IMG/VR virus record: IMGVR_UViG_3300048044_000038
Location: 1-29,171 of that record
DNA: 29,171 bases
From: a virus
Direction: 5' to 3' (one strand)
The position numbers and the translations under genes were made by a program. Below the pieces are notes generated by a model. It made no database searches, was not told where the DNA came from, and saw only the letters and a program-made list of their open reading frames with translations. Below, piece by piece: positions 1-7,066 of this stretch; the first letter of the stretch is position 1; every line of letters starts with the position of its first letter.

Positions 1-697
1 AATCCATATCTTGCTTCAGTTCATGAAGCTGTTGAGGATTCAGGCCGATGGTTTTCATTTTCGACGCTTTGTCGGCGGCTTCGTTGTAATCTTTAAGCGT
101 ATTAACCAAGGCCATGCCACGAACGCCAAGCGTTTGCATAATAAAATCTTGTTGCAGGCCGTTGGCTTCGGCTAGTTTGTATCCTTTACTCATTTCAGCC
201 AACTGTTGATTCAAAGGCAAGAGCTTTCCTGTGCTGTCGGTCAATGAAACACCAAACAGAGCCAGTGTGGCGCGAGTTTTTTGACCGGACAAACCTGCCT
301 CGGTGAAATTTTTGTCGAGTCTCATCATTGAACCCGCAAATGCCTCGTTATTGCCGCCTGTCAGCTTAAGAATATTAGACAACTTCCCAGCTTCTGCCGT
401 GCTGATTCCCAGCCGGGTACTTAGTTGATAAATGGCTTCGCCAGCATTGACTGCGCCCTCAACAATTGCCCCCAAGCCAAATCCGCCAGCCGCAAGTGCG
501 GCAACGCCTGACAATTTCCCGATCATGCCACTGATGCCAGCACTCGCGCCGTTTATAGCAGTGGAAAACCCTAGAATCGGATCAGCGGAAAAGGTACTTT
601 TAATGCTTGTCTGACTGTCGGCCAATGTTTTTTTGAGTCCAGTATTCTCGCCGCCGATTTTTACTAATAATTCAGCAATGGTGCTAATTTTTTCCAC
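1..697 (-). CDS. Tail tape measure protein, N-terminal part (cut by window edge)
   Basis: The reading frame is open from a GTG at 697 to the window edge, about 232 codons, and has no stop. The product begins VEKISTIAELLVKIGGENTG and continues with a Gly/Ala-rich hydrophobic stretch at about residues 55-75 (GVAALAAGGFGLGAIVEGAV) and then an alpha-helical region rich in Gln, Lys and Leu. This is the usual start of siphophage tape measure proteins, which set tail length and are threaded inside the tail tube. The GTG overlaps the end of the chaperone frameshift frame (stop at 684-686). No better start with a clear ribosome site is visible, and ATT at 688 is a weaker alternative. Position directly after the tail assembly chaperones is the conserved order and supports the call strongly. 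Confidence 0.85.
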   Translation of the reverse strand, partial: MEKISTIAELLVKIGGENTGLKKTLADSQTSIKSTFSADPILGFSTAINGASAGISGMIGKLSGVAALAAGGFGLGAIVEGAVNAGEAIYQLSTRLGISTAEAGKLSNILKLTGGNNEAFAGSMMRLDKNFTEAGLSGQKTRATLALFGVSLTDSTGKLLPLNQQLAEMSKGYKLAEANGLQQDFIMQTLGVRGMALVNTLKDYNEAADKASKMKTIGLNPQQLHELKQDMD

Positions 698-1034
698 CTT
701 CCCGATCTAGGACATGTTTAAATTGTTCTCTCAAATACTCTTCATCGGTTGCCTTTCTAGCGGCTTTCGTATTGCGAATAGGTTCTAATAAATCTTTAGG
801 ACTAATTGGTGCAACGAGTGACTTGCCGAATAGGTTCATCAAGCCACAAGTGAAGTAAGCAAATAGGTTCTCTTGTTGTTCTTTACGCCAAAAACAGCCC
901 TGCAACATCATAATAAATTCGTCAGGTTGTAGATTGCTAAACTCCCAAGGCTTCAACGCCAAAGCTCCATAGGCCAGTGGTTCGGCCCATTCAACCCATT
1001 CCAAAAATGAATAGAAAATTATTCCTTTGGCTCG
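684..1034 (-). CDS. Tail assembly chaperone, -1 frameshift extension (GT-like)
   Basis: This is the T part of a gpG-gpGT pair. The frame is open from the slip site at 1034 to TAG at 684-686 and has no proper start of its own; the only early initiator is a TTG at 1004 without a ribosome site. A -1 slip at 1034-1040 joins it to the upstream frame, reading Lys-Lys-Arg-Ala-Lys-Gly and then FYSFLEWVEWAEPLAYG. The fused product would be about 224 residues: 108 from the upstream frame and 116 from this one. In siphophages the long form binds the tape measure protein and recruits tail tube subunits. The T frame ends only 11 bases past the start of the tape measure gene. Confidence 0.75.
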   Translation of the reverse strand, partial: RAKGIIFYSFLEWVEWAEPLAYGALALKPWEFSNLQPDEFIMMLQGCFWRKEQQENLFAYFTCGLMNLFGKSLVAPISPKDLLEPIRNTKAARKATDEEYLREQFKHVLDREGGKN

Positions 1035-1357
1035 TTTTTTCTTTCTGGTTGCTCTTTTCCGAATATACCGCTCGCCACAATAGCTCTGACAATCGGAAAA
1101 CCAATTTCGTCAAGTGTTCCGCCCGCATCAAAAAATTTCTGCATTTCCTCTGCCATATCAGCAGATGTTGAACCGGGATATTGATGTTTAAGGCCGACAG
1201 TCAGTCCGGCAAGACAGAAGTTGACTCCGGCATCCTGCCGCTTGACCACGTTTATAATTGAGCCACCTAGTAAGTTTTCAAGCTGTGCTAGTCGCGCTAT
1301 GTCGAAGTAAATTGTTTCTCCTGACTTAAATAAGTCAAATGGTGTTGTCTTTTTCAT
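1019..1357 (-). CDS. Tail assembly chaperone, short form (gpG-like)
   Basis: This is a 112-residue protein starting at ATG 1357 with the ribosome site GGGAGGAAACAAC just upstream. It lies between the tail tube gene and the tape measure gene, the standard place for a lambda gpG-type chaperone that coats the tape measure protein before tube polymerisation. Its last codons contain the heptamer A AAA AAC read as AGA AAA AAC (1034-1040), followed by six more codons and TAA. The sequence itself has no signature I can name, so the call rests on size, position and the frameshift arrangement. The ribosome site lies in the exon immediately after the group II intron, so splicing would leave it attached to the tail-tube terminator leader. 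Confidence 0.75.
   Translation of the reverse strand: MKKTTPFDLFKSGETIYFDIARLAQLENLLGGSIINVVKRQDAGVNFCLAGLTVGLKHQYPGSTSADMAEEMQKFFDAGGTLDEIGFPIVRAIVASGIFGKEQPERKNEPKE
1034..1040 (-). promoter_or_regulatory. Programmed -1 ribosomal frameshift site A AAA AAC
   Basis: The minus strand reads AGA AAA AAC GAG in the upstream frame, so the heptamer is in the exact X XXY YYZ phase. Slippage by -1 gives AAA AAA and continues into the open frame that runs to 684. The same arrangement occurs in the G/GT genes of many tailed phages. No stimulatory pseudoknot was worked out. Confidence 0.8.
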
Positions 1358-1375
1358 GTTGTTTCCTCCCGCTAA

Positions 1376-1452
1376 TCGAGTAGGAGGCTATTCATTATTT
1401 GAATAGTCGTCCTCTCACACCACCGTACGTACCGTTCGGTATACGGCGGTTC
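1376..1452 (-). ncRNA. Group II intron domains V and VI
   Basis: The minus strand at 1450-1419 reads ACCGCCGT, a short internal stem-loop around CCGAACGG, and ACGGTGGT. The outer arms pair over eight positions with one G-U, the size and shape of catalytic domain V. It contains the CGC triad reported for IIC introns in place of AGC. A second hairpin, CTATTCA/TGAATAG (about 1408-1388), is domain VI-like and is followed by the 3' end. Confidence 0.8.
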
Positions 1453-1459
1453 AATAGAA

Positions 1460-2869
1460 TTAGTGTACTAATGAATATCTTTCACTGATTGTGACGAAAC
1501 CGATTTTTCTTAGGTATTCATTGGTGAGTGTCCGTGAAAGGACGGGGCTACTGGCTATGCGCCAGTAGCTTTTTCTTGTATTGGCATACTCCCACGCTTT
1601 GCGGTTTTCTAGACCAAGTTTTACAAGACCATCATGCTTCGTGCCGATTTTCTTCCACTGTTTCCAGAAACACATCCGTATGCGTCTTCTTAGCCACTCA
1701 TCCAATGTTTTGGCTATAACCTTCATTTCAGCCATGCCAAAGTAGTTCACCCATCCAATAATGCACTGTCGGAGCTTTATGCTTCTTTGTTCCATGCTCA
1801 TAGCATTACTTCGTCCTGTTATTTCTTTAAGTTTTTGCTTAAATTTCTTCACAGGCTTCGGATGAACCCTAATTCCCACTCCACCCTTTTTGGGGTAAAA
1901 TGAGAAACCTAAAAACTTCAGTTTCCATGGTCTATCTACTGCACTCTTTTCTTTATTGACTTTAAGCCTTAGCTCTTGTTCAAGAAAGTGCGTGATACTT
2001 GCCATTACCCGTTTTGCCGCTTTTTGGCTTCTGACGTAAATGTTCGCATCATCAGCGTAGCGACAAAATTTCAGTCCCCGTTTTTTGAGTTCAATATCCA
2101 GTTCGTTTAGCATGATATTACTAAGCAATGGTGAGAGATTGCCACCTTGCGGGCAACCTTCCTCTGTTGACTGTACCACTCCATCTAGCATAACCCCTGA
2201 CTGCAGATATTTTCTTATCAGCGATAGCACTCGCCTATCTTCGATAGTCTCCGATAACAGGCGCATGAGCTTGTCATGGTTTACAGTGTCAAAATACTTT
2301 GCTAGGTCTATATCCACCGCCCATTTATATCCGGCGTCGATATATTCTTTGCATCTCTTTACTGCCTGCTTAGCATCCTTTCCAGGTCTAAATCCATAGC
2401 TGTTTGCTGAAAATTGCATCTCATAGATTGGGGTTAATATTTGGGTAATCGCTTGCTGTATCACTCGGTCTACTACAGTAGGTATTCCAAGCAATCTTTT
2501 TCCTCCATCGGATTTGGGTATTTCCACCCGTCTGACAGGTTGGGGCTTGTATACCCCTTCCAGTATTGATTGCCTGAGTTGGTTGCCATTTTGTTTTAGG
2601 AATTGTAAAAGTTCATTTACTGTCATCCCGTCTACTCCGTGACTTCCTTTATTCGCCTTCACTCGTTTATAGGCCAAATTCATATTGTCCCTGTGAAGGA
2701 TTTTCTCAAGCATTCCACTGGCATATTCATTGACATCGTTTCTTCCTCTTTCAGGCATAGATGAAATGCTCGGCACTCCTACATTACCTCGGGGTTCCAC
2801 CCTTATCTCCTGTAGGCAGTCTTCATTATGAAGTTGTCTGCTTTCTGCACATTTCCTCGTACCCTTCAA
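1460..2869 (-). CDS. ltrA: Group II intron reverse transcriptase/maturase
   Basis: This is a 469-residue intron-encoded protein. It has the RT fingers and palm with YADD in FCRYADDANIYV, plus GIPTVVDRVIQQAI, NSYGFRPGKDAKQAV and CPQGGNLSPLLSN. Then comes the maturase (X) domain, starting near FLGFSFYPK and including the GWVNYFGMAEM and NTRKSYWR segments. The protein ends after the X/thumb and short DNA-binding region with no HNH endonuclease. From memory its RT blocks resemble thermostable group IIC RTs closely. Translation should start at TTG 2869, which has AGGAGG ten bases upstream; the extra 40 or so residues before MLEKILHRDN are less conserved. It splices and mobilises the host intron. 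Confidence 0.93.
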   Translation of the reverse strand: MKGTRKCAESRQLHNEDCLQEIRVEPRGNVGVPSISSMPERGRNDVNEYASGMLEKILHRDNMNLAYKRVKANKGSHGVDGMTVNELLQFLKQNGNQLRQSILEGVYKPQPVRRVEIPKSDGGKRLLGIPTVVDRVIQQAITQILTPIYEMQFSANSYGFRPGKDAKQAVKRCKEYIDAGYKWAVDIDLAKYFDTVNHDKLMRLLSETIEDRRVLSLIRKYLQSGVMLDGVVQSTEEGCPQGGNLSPLLSNIMLNELDIELKKRGLKFCRYADDANIYVRSQKAAKRVMASITHFLEQELRLKVNKEKSAVDRPWKLKFLGFSFYPKKGGVGIRVHPKPVKKFKQKLKEITGRSNAMSMEQRSIKLRQCIIGWVNYFGMAEMKVIAKTLDEWLRRRIRMCFWKQWKKIGTKHDGLVKLGLENRKAWEYANTRKSYWRIASSPVLSRTLTNEYLRKIGFVTISERYSLVH

Positions 2870-3284
2870 AATTCGGAAACCTCCTATTGTTCGGTCCTTT
2901 CCAGTACGTATACCGCGCTGGTACTATGACCTCTGCTGACTTCTGACAGTTCAGCCATGCATCACTGCATAGGTTGCTATTTTCAAGTTCATGTCCATAG
3001 CCTATCTGTCAGATCTCCCCAGGTAAGAACGCTTACTTTCACTCCATCTGTCTGCTACATTTACACCGTCCGCTTCGAATAGTTTAGGGCTTCGTTTTGT
3101 TAAGCAAACTCACCCAGCGGAAATATGCCTTCTATGTAGTTCGTGTTCCTCAGACCAGAGCTTTGCCGCCGACTTCCTTTAGATTCCATCTCGCGATGGA
3201 CACCCTTGTCTTAAGCTAACGGTTGGCACTATCAACCCCCGTATCGGACTTTCACCAACTAGTAAGCGCCCATGCTGGGCGCAC

Positions 3285-3320
3285 TTAAAATAACGAGGTT
3301 CGTTTTAAAACGAACCTCGT
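3285..3320 (-). terminator. Intrinsic terminator after the tail tube gene; group IIC intron target
   Basis: The bases at 3293-3320 form a perfect 28-base palindrome with ACGAGGTTCGTTTT as one arm, followed on the minus strand by TATTTTAA. It begins 6 bases after the tail tube stop codon. The intron starts directly after this element. Confidence 0.85.
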
Positions 3321-3325
3321 CTAAA

Positions 3326-4036
3326 TCAAGCTGTTAAAGTTACAGTAACCGTCAGTGTAGCACCGTTGTCGTCAGTTATACTTAACGCAATAGTGCCAAC
3401 ATCCAACGTATCTAGATAGGTTCCTAAGATGACCAGTGCACCATTAGAATAAGTGTACTGAGTTTCGACCGTAAGCGTCGTCCCGTCATCGCCGTTAGTA
3501 ACGGAATCGATGACGTCAGTCAATGGGGTGAGGATAAATAATTGATTGGATGGTGCGGCCTTGCTCATTGTCAAATTGAGCGGCGCGATTGACGGAGTAA
3601 TCGCGGATAATGCGCCAACACCATCAATGGTGCCTTTAAGTGTTGCAGCCTGATTATATTGATTATCGATCGTCAGTTCCGAAATACTTCCCCAGCCTGT
3701 GCGGTAGGTTAAATCAGGATAAACGAATTGCACTTCGATTTGTTGGGCTGCACTAAATGCCTGTTCAAGTGCCAGCACTCCTGCATCAGTTAACAGCACC
3801 AAACCGTCAAGTGCAATCGACCAACTAAGCAAACCGACCAGCGATGCTTTCCAGCCCCCGGTCGTTTTATTGCTGACATCGATTGTATCTCCTTTACGAC
3901 TGAGAGTGCCAGCCCGTTGTCCACCGATCAGCGTCCACGAAGGTATTAACGCTGTTCCGGTGTTTATATAAAGCAGATAGTCTTTTCCTCGCGTAGCTTG
4001 TGCCGGCGAAGGATTAACTGGTAGAATAACAGACAT
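3326..4036 (-). CDS. Major tail (tube) protein with C-terminal Ig-like domain
   Basis: This is a 236-residue protein starting MSVILPVNPS. It belongs to the siphophage tail tube class that stacks in hexamers around the tape measure. Residues about 1-150 fit the TP901-1-type tube fold: GKDYLLYINTG near the start, then the DTIDVSNKTTGGWKASL segment typical of these proteins. Residues about 155-236 form a separate beta-rich Thr/Leu/Val domain (from APLNLTMSKA to the end). It resembles X2/Ig-like modules, which often decorate tail tubes and may touch the cell surface. Start ATG at 4036 has GAAGGA upstream. The gene follows the tail terminator gene and ends in a strong terminator, so tube protein may be made from a partly separate transcript. 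Confidence 0.88.
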   Translation of the reverse strand: MSVILPVNPSPAQATRGKDYLLYINTGTALIPSWTLIGGQRAGTLSRKGDTIDVSNKTTGGWKASLVGLLSWSIALDGLVLLTDAGVLALEQAFSAAQQIEVQFVYPDLTYRTGWGSISELTIDNQYNQAATLKGTIDGVGALSAITPSIAPLNLTMSKAAPSNQLFILTPLTDVIDSVTNGDDGTTLTVETQYTYSNGALVILGTYLDTLDVGTIALSITDDNGATLTVTVTLTA

Positions 4037-4063
4037 TTCTCATTCCTTCTTTCGCCGTTTCTA

Positions 4064-4477
4064 TCATTTCGGCCCGAGGTTTTGAACCTCGGCTATAAAT
4101 GTTAAAACCCCGTGATAGCCTTCTACTGAATCTGGGAAAGCCTCGAACATATCAATGTCTTGATCGTTCACAGCAAAATTGTTTTTAGATAAATCTAACG
4201 GATAGCTGGTCAACACCTGTGTTAGATCATCCGCAATTTCATTAACCTCAGACTTGCCGTTATAGACCGACCAAATATGGATTTGCAAACTGATGTTGCC
4301 AACATCCGCATCCTTTGAGCCAACTTGTTTATAAGTAAACTCGCCAAGGGTAGCGTAAGGTGGCGTGGCTTTCACAGGAACCTTGTCGTATACAGGGCAT
4401 GTGTCTTGATAGGTGGACAACACCCGGTAAACCTCGTCAAAAAGAATGTAGAGAGGAATGCGGCGCTTTATGTTCAC
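4064..4477 (-). CDS. Tail terminator/completion protein (DUF3168-like)
   Basis: This is a 137-residue protein starting at GTG 4477, in a four-base GTGA overlap with the stop of the upstream HK97-gp10 gene, so the two are translationally coupled. Features of the DUF3168/gp17 tail completion group are the early helix PLYILFDEVYRVLSTYQD, then PYATLGEFTYKQVG, and then IHIWSVYNGKSEVNEIADDL followed by a basic/hydrophobic beta segment. These proteins cap the tail tube and join it to the head. The position between HK97-gp10 and the tail tube is the standard order and agrees with this. Confidence 0.8.
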   Translation of the reverse strand: MNIKRRIPLYILFDEVYRVLSTYQDTCPVYDKVPVKATPPYATLGEFTYKQVGSKDADVGNISLQIHIWSVYNGKSEVNEIADDLTQVLTSYPLDLSKNNFAVNDQDIDMFEAFPDSVEGYHGVLTFIAEVQNLGPK

Positions 4478-4911
4478 GGTGCTTCGCCGATCACTTTTGC
4501 AATACTGGCCACCAAGTTCGGTTTTTCGTCCTCATAGGCGGGGCGCAGGAAAGGGTGAGCTTCCACCTTTGGCGGAGTAGCATGGCTGTAAAAATGACCG
4601 CCAATCAAGAGTGCTTTTTTGCCCTTCGGCACTTCATAGACTCCTTGGTGTCCAAACTCAACAAAGGGAGCATAGAATTTTTTTGCCGTTATAGTTCCGG
4701 TGAGTTTTTGCAGATCAAACTTGCTTTTTATTGAACCCTGCAATTCGCCGTCTTTGTTTGACACTCGCCTAGCGGCCCCACTTGCGATATTGATGGCAGA
4801 CATTTGAATACAGCCGCCAATCCTCGCGCGAGATACCGTGTCGTATTTTTCAATACTCGCGAGAGCGTCTCTAATTTCGGGAATGTTTACATTGATTTTG
4901 AATGAAGCCAT
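4474..4911 (-). CDS. HK97-gp10-like tail-component/neck protein
   Basis: This is a 145-residue protein that begins MASFKINVNIPEIRDALAS. It carries the core of HK97-gp10 proteins: a helical N-terminal half with GCIQMSAINIASGAARRVS, then YAPFVEFGHQG and the C-terminal AHPFLRPAYE motif that is nearly invariant in this family. It helps complete the head-tail junction. Its ATG at 4911 overlaps the previous stop codon by one base (TAATG). The gene sits in a tight chain from connector to tail terminator. Confidence 0.9.
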   Translation of the reverse strand: MASFKINVNIPEIRDALASIEKYDTVSRARIGGCIQMSAINIASGAARRVSNKDGELQGSIKSKFDLQKLTGTITAKKFYAPFVEFGHQGVYEVPKGKKALLIGGHFYSHATPPKVEAHPFLRPAYEDEKPNLVASIAKVIGEAP

Positions 4912-5243
4912 TATCGCTCGACCTCCCTGACCACCAAGACCATGACACGTTGATTAAACAAATAGGTATGGGCCACTGAAAAGATCCGGTTATCCCATAA
5001 CACCTGCCAGCCGATGCGAACGTCCTCTCTTCGCCAAATAGAAAATTTATGAATGATTTCCGACGACACTTGCCCTTGCCAAACCAAAGCGGTAAGACGG
5101 TGTGGCAGTTCAATATCGGCAAAAACACGATCGACAGTTTGCCAGCCGTTGCTTCCGGGAGTGGGCATCAGGCCGCCCCTGCCATCCGGCACAAGGGATT
5201 GGCATTGCAGTGCGATCAAATATTTCATTTTCCCGATACCCAT
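4911..5243 (-). CDS. Head closure protein (head-tail joining)
   Basis: This is a 110-residue protein from ATG 5243, which overlaps the connector's TAA by one base. It has the head-closure/SPP1 gp16-type layout: a short basic N-terminus, LVPDGRGGLMPTPGSNGWQTV, a predicted beta barrel with VFADIELPHR and VWQGQVSSEIIHKFSIWRRE, then IGWQVLWDNRIFSV near the C-terminus. Proteins of this group plug the portal-connector channel after packaging. Size, order and sequence agree. Confidence 0.85.
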   Translation of the reverse strand: MGIGKMKYLIALQCQSLVPDGRGGLMPTPGSNGWQTVDRVFADIELPHRLTALVWQGQVSSEIIHKFSIWRREDVRIGWQVLWDNRIFSVAHTYLFNQRVMVLVVREVER

Positions 5244-5557
5244 TAGTCCACCGCCTGCAACTCGACAAGATGCTTGGCGTGCAACTGGCTTAACATACTC
5301 AGGACACCCAGGTCATTCGCCTGTCCAATCTGGCCCTCGTCCTCATACCATCTTTGGAGCAAGAGCGCCGCCGCCAATTTCGCAAGAGGATCAACTGCGG
5401 TATACATTGCCGTAAGTGTTCCCCAGTCTTTTCCGGTGGCTGTCCTGATGTAGGCATCCACCCCCGGCGAAAGCAAACCGATCACTTTGTTCGGCATTTG
5501 ATCTAAATCCGTATAGTTCAGTGCATCCATGGCCTCCGTAGCTGTTAAAATAGACAC
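5243..5557 (-). CDS. Head-tail connector (gp6-like)
   Basis: This is a 104-residue mostly helical protein starting at GTG 5557, with CGGAGGGG upstream. Recognisable traits of gp6-like connectors are ALNYTDLDQMPNKVIGLLSP early on, then IRTATGKDW and ALLLQRWYEDEGQIG. It forms the ring beneath the portal after DNA packaging. It is the first gene after the capsid terminator, and a strong ribosome site allows separate initiation. Confidence 0.85.
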   Translation of the reverse strand: MSILTATEAMDALNYTDLDQMPNKVIGLLSPGVDAYIRTATGKDWGTLTAMYTAVDPLAKLAAALLLQRWYEDEGQIGQANDLGVLSMLSQLHAKHLVELQAVD

Positions 5558-5575
5558 CTAATCCCCTCCGAAAAT

Positions 5576-5600
5576 AAAAAAAGGCTGCAATAATGCTGCC
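5576..5600 (-). terminator. Terminator downstream of major capsid gene
   Basis: The minus strand reads GGCAGCA TTAT TGCAGCC followed by seven T. The 7-base stem has one internal A.A mismatch. It lies 9 bases after the capsid stop codon and would partly separate capsid from connector expression. Confidence 0.65.
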
Positions 5601-5608
5601 CTTTAAAA

Positions 5609-6880
5609 TTAGCTAGCCGCCATCGATAACTGCACAAAGGCTTCACTCAGTGCAGGCTTGGCATCGCAGAACATGGTGCCGCGATACATTCGGCTAGTGG
5701 AAAGAAATCCCGAACTGTCATCCGTTAAGATGGTTGGGTTTTGGGTAATGTTCATGTAGTAATAATCCAAGTTCCCGATGATAATGGTATTGTCGGGCAT
5801 GTAGTAATCAACCACAATTTCCATGCCCAAAGGATTTGCAATGAGCCCGGTAATCGGATTCTGAGTAAACAGCGGCTGTGCCGTCGTGGTTTTGATGTTG
5901 AAGATTTGCGCTTCCATATTGCTGTTCATAATCCATACGGCACCCGTACGATAGAGTTTCAAGAGCGCTCTGGCGTTAACTAGATCGGTATAACCTACCG
6001 TAGCACCCGCCTCCCACGTTGCAAAGTTAGTAGCGCTCCAGGTAACACCCGGTATAATGCCTGTTGGCATGCCTGTGCCTGTCCCATTAATAATCGCGTT
6101 TTCAATGGCAACGCCAAGCTGGTCACTGATGGCCGAAACCACATAGGACTCAAAGGCATCGATGGACATTAACAATAACTGCCCTTTAATTGTGGCGAAT
6201 TTTGAGAGCACATAAGAACTAAGCGAAACACCTAAGACGGTATCGTCCGATGCGCTGCCAGTCAGTAACCCGGAAGGAGCCGAGTCTGACCAAGCGGAAG
6301 CGACTTGAGGATTCGCAACAGGCAAGGTGACATTGGCGGGAATAAAGGTCTTTTTGATTCGACCAAACAGCGCTGAAACCTGAATCAGTCTTTTTACAAT
6401 CAAATCATAGGTGACGGTCGGGACCACCGCACCGCCCGAACCAGCCACGATGGTCAAAGCCCGTGTTTCCGCATCGGTGAGTGTATTGCCTTTAAGGGAT
6501 TTCAAAAAACCACTTCGGTATTCAGCTGTCGAAAACAGTGCTTGTCGCATTTCCGCTTTTTCTACATCGGTAGATGTGGGCATGTCGAGAACCTTATCAA
6601 AGCCACGTTTTTCTTGCTGGATCAAGCCGGTATACGTCCCCATTGGATTAAAGTCGCCTTGGGGCTGTTTTTGTTCGCCACGCTGTTCACTAGCCGGAGC
6701 AACTGGGTCGCCTTCAGGAATCCCTCCCGCAAGTTCGATACGTTGATTAATACTGCGTTCTTCAGTATCAAGAGCGGCTAACTCAGTTTGGATACTAGCC
6801 AGATCACATTCGGCATCAGATTGTAACAGACTTCTAATTTCTAATTTTCTTGTCCGGATCTCTAAAAGGCGCTTGTTCAT
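5609..6880 (-). CDS. Major capsid protein, HK97 fold
   Basis: This is a 423-residue protein. The upstream GTG (6889) also opens the frame, but ATG 6880 has GGAG nine bases upstream and gives the natural start MNKRLLEIRTRKLEIRS. Residues 1-100 are helical and charged, the scaffold-like delta domain, ending in a low-complexity Gln/Gly/Pro stretch. The HK97 body follows from about residue 120 (EYRSGFLKSLKG), with GSGGAVVPTVTYDLIVKRL, AIENAIINGTGTGMPTGII and the C-terminal YRGTMFCDAKPALSEAFVQL. It forms the capsid lattice after prohead protease removes the N-terminal domain. It is the first gene after a terminator and a repeat-containing leader, so it probably has its own promoter, but none could be fixed. 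Confidence 0.95.
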   Translation of the reverse strand: MNKRLLEIRTRKLEIRSLLQSDAECDLASIQTELAALDTEERSINQRIELAGGIPEGDPVAPASEQRGEQKQPQGDFNPMGTYTGLIQQEKRGFDKVLDMPTSTDVEKAEMRQALFSTAEYRSGFLKSLKGNTLTDAETRALTIVAGSGGAVVPTVTYDLIVKRLIQVSALFGRIKKTFIPANVTLPVANPQVASAWSDSAPSGLLTGSASDDTVLGVSLSSYVLSKFATIKGQLLLMSIDAFESYVVSAISDQLGVAIENAIINGTGTGMPTGIIPGVTWSATNFATWEAGATVGYTDLVNARALLKLYRTGAVWIMNSNMEAQIFNIKTTTAQPLFTQNPITGLIANPLGMEIVVDYYMPDNTIIIGNLDYYYMNITQNPTILTDDSSGFLSTSRMYRGTMFCDAKPALSEAFVQLSMAAS

Positions 6881-6930
6881 GGTTATCACTCCATCTTTTA
6901 TTTTTTTACATCACGCCAACACTGCTTGAT

Positions 6931-7020
6931 CTGTCCAGGCAAGTCTATCCAGTCCCTACCGTTTCACATCTTTTCACCATCCTATCCAGGCCGGTCCAGT
7001 TGTTCCGAGTCCCTATCCAG
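6931..7020 (-). repeat. Short direct repeats in the leader of the capsid gene
   Basis: The 186 bases between the protease and capsid genes hold three exact copies of CTATCCAG (6945-6952, 6982-6989, 7013-7020) and two related GTCCAG copies (6933, 6994). The last CTATCCAG and one GTCCAG are each followed by TTGT(T/C)CCGA. No gene is visible here. The repeats lie between a terminator and the capsid ribosome site, where a late promoter or activator site would be expected. Confidence 0.45.
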
Positions 7021-7041
7021 TTGTCCCGAATTAAGGCATAT

Positions 7042-7062
7042 AAAAAAACAGCCCTCCGGCTG
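7042..7062 (-). terminator. Terminator after prohead protease gene
   Basis: The minus strand reads CAGCC GGAG GGCTG followed by seven T. It lies 5 bases beyond the protease stop codon. Confidence 0.75.
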
Positions 7063-7066
7063 GTTT

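Larger units (their letters stand above)
1375..3284 (-). mobile_element. Group IIC intron, complete
   Basis: The 5' end on the minus strand is GTGCGCCCAGCATGGGCGC, with the first G at 3284. This is the typical GUGYG start and first hairpin of bacterial group II introns. A roughly 400-base structured 5' region follows, including segments such as AAGGGTGTCC and GGAATCTAAAGGAAG that I recognise from the group IIC class. Then come the reverse transcriptase gene, domain V and a domain VI-like hairpin, ending CCTACTCGAT at 1375. The encoded protein lacks a DNA endonuclease domain, and the insertion point is 8 bases after a terminator hairpin. Both are hallmarks of class C introns, which home to terminators. 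The 3' boundary could be off by 1-2 bases. Confidence 0.9.

Noticed and set aside
1460-2869. Retron or diversity-generating reverse transcriptase
   Set aside because: The protein has a maturase X domain, the intron ends and domain V are present, and no template/variable repeat pair or msr-msd structure was found.
5053-5415. Plus-strand frames opposite the head closure and connector genes
   Set aside because: No ribosome site and low-complexity composition; the opposite strand carries tightly overlapping genes of known families.
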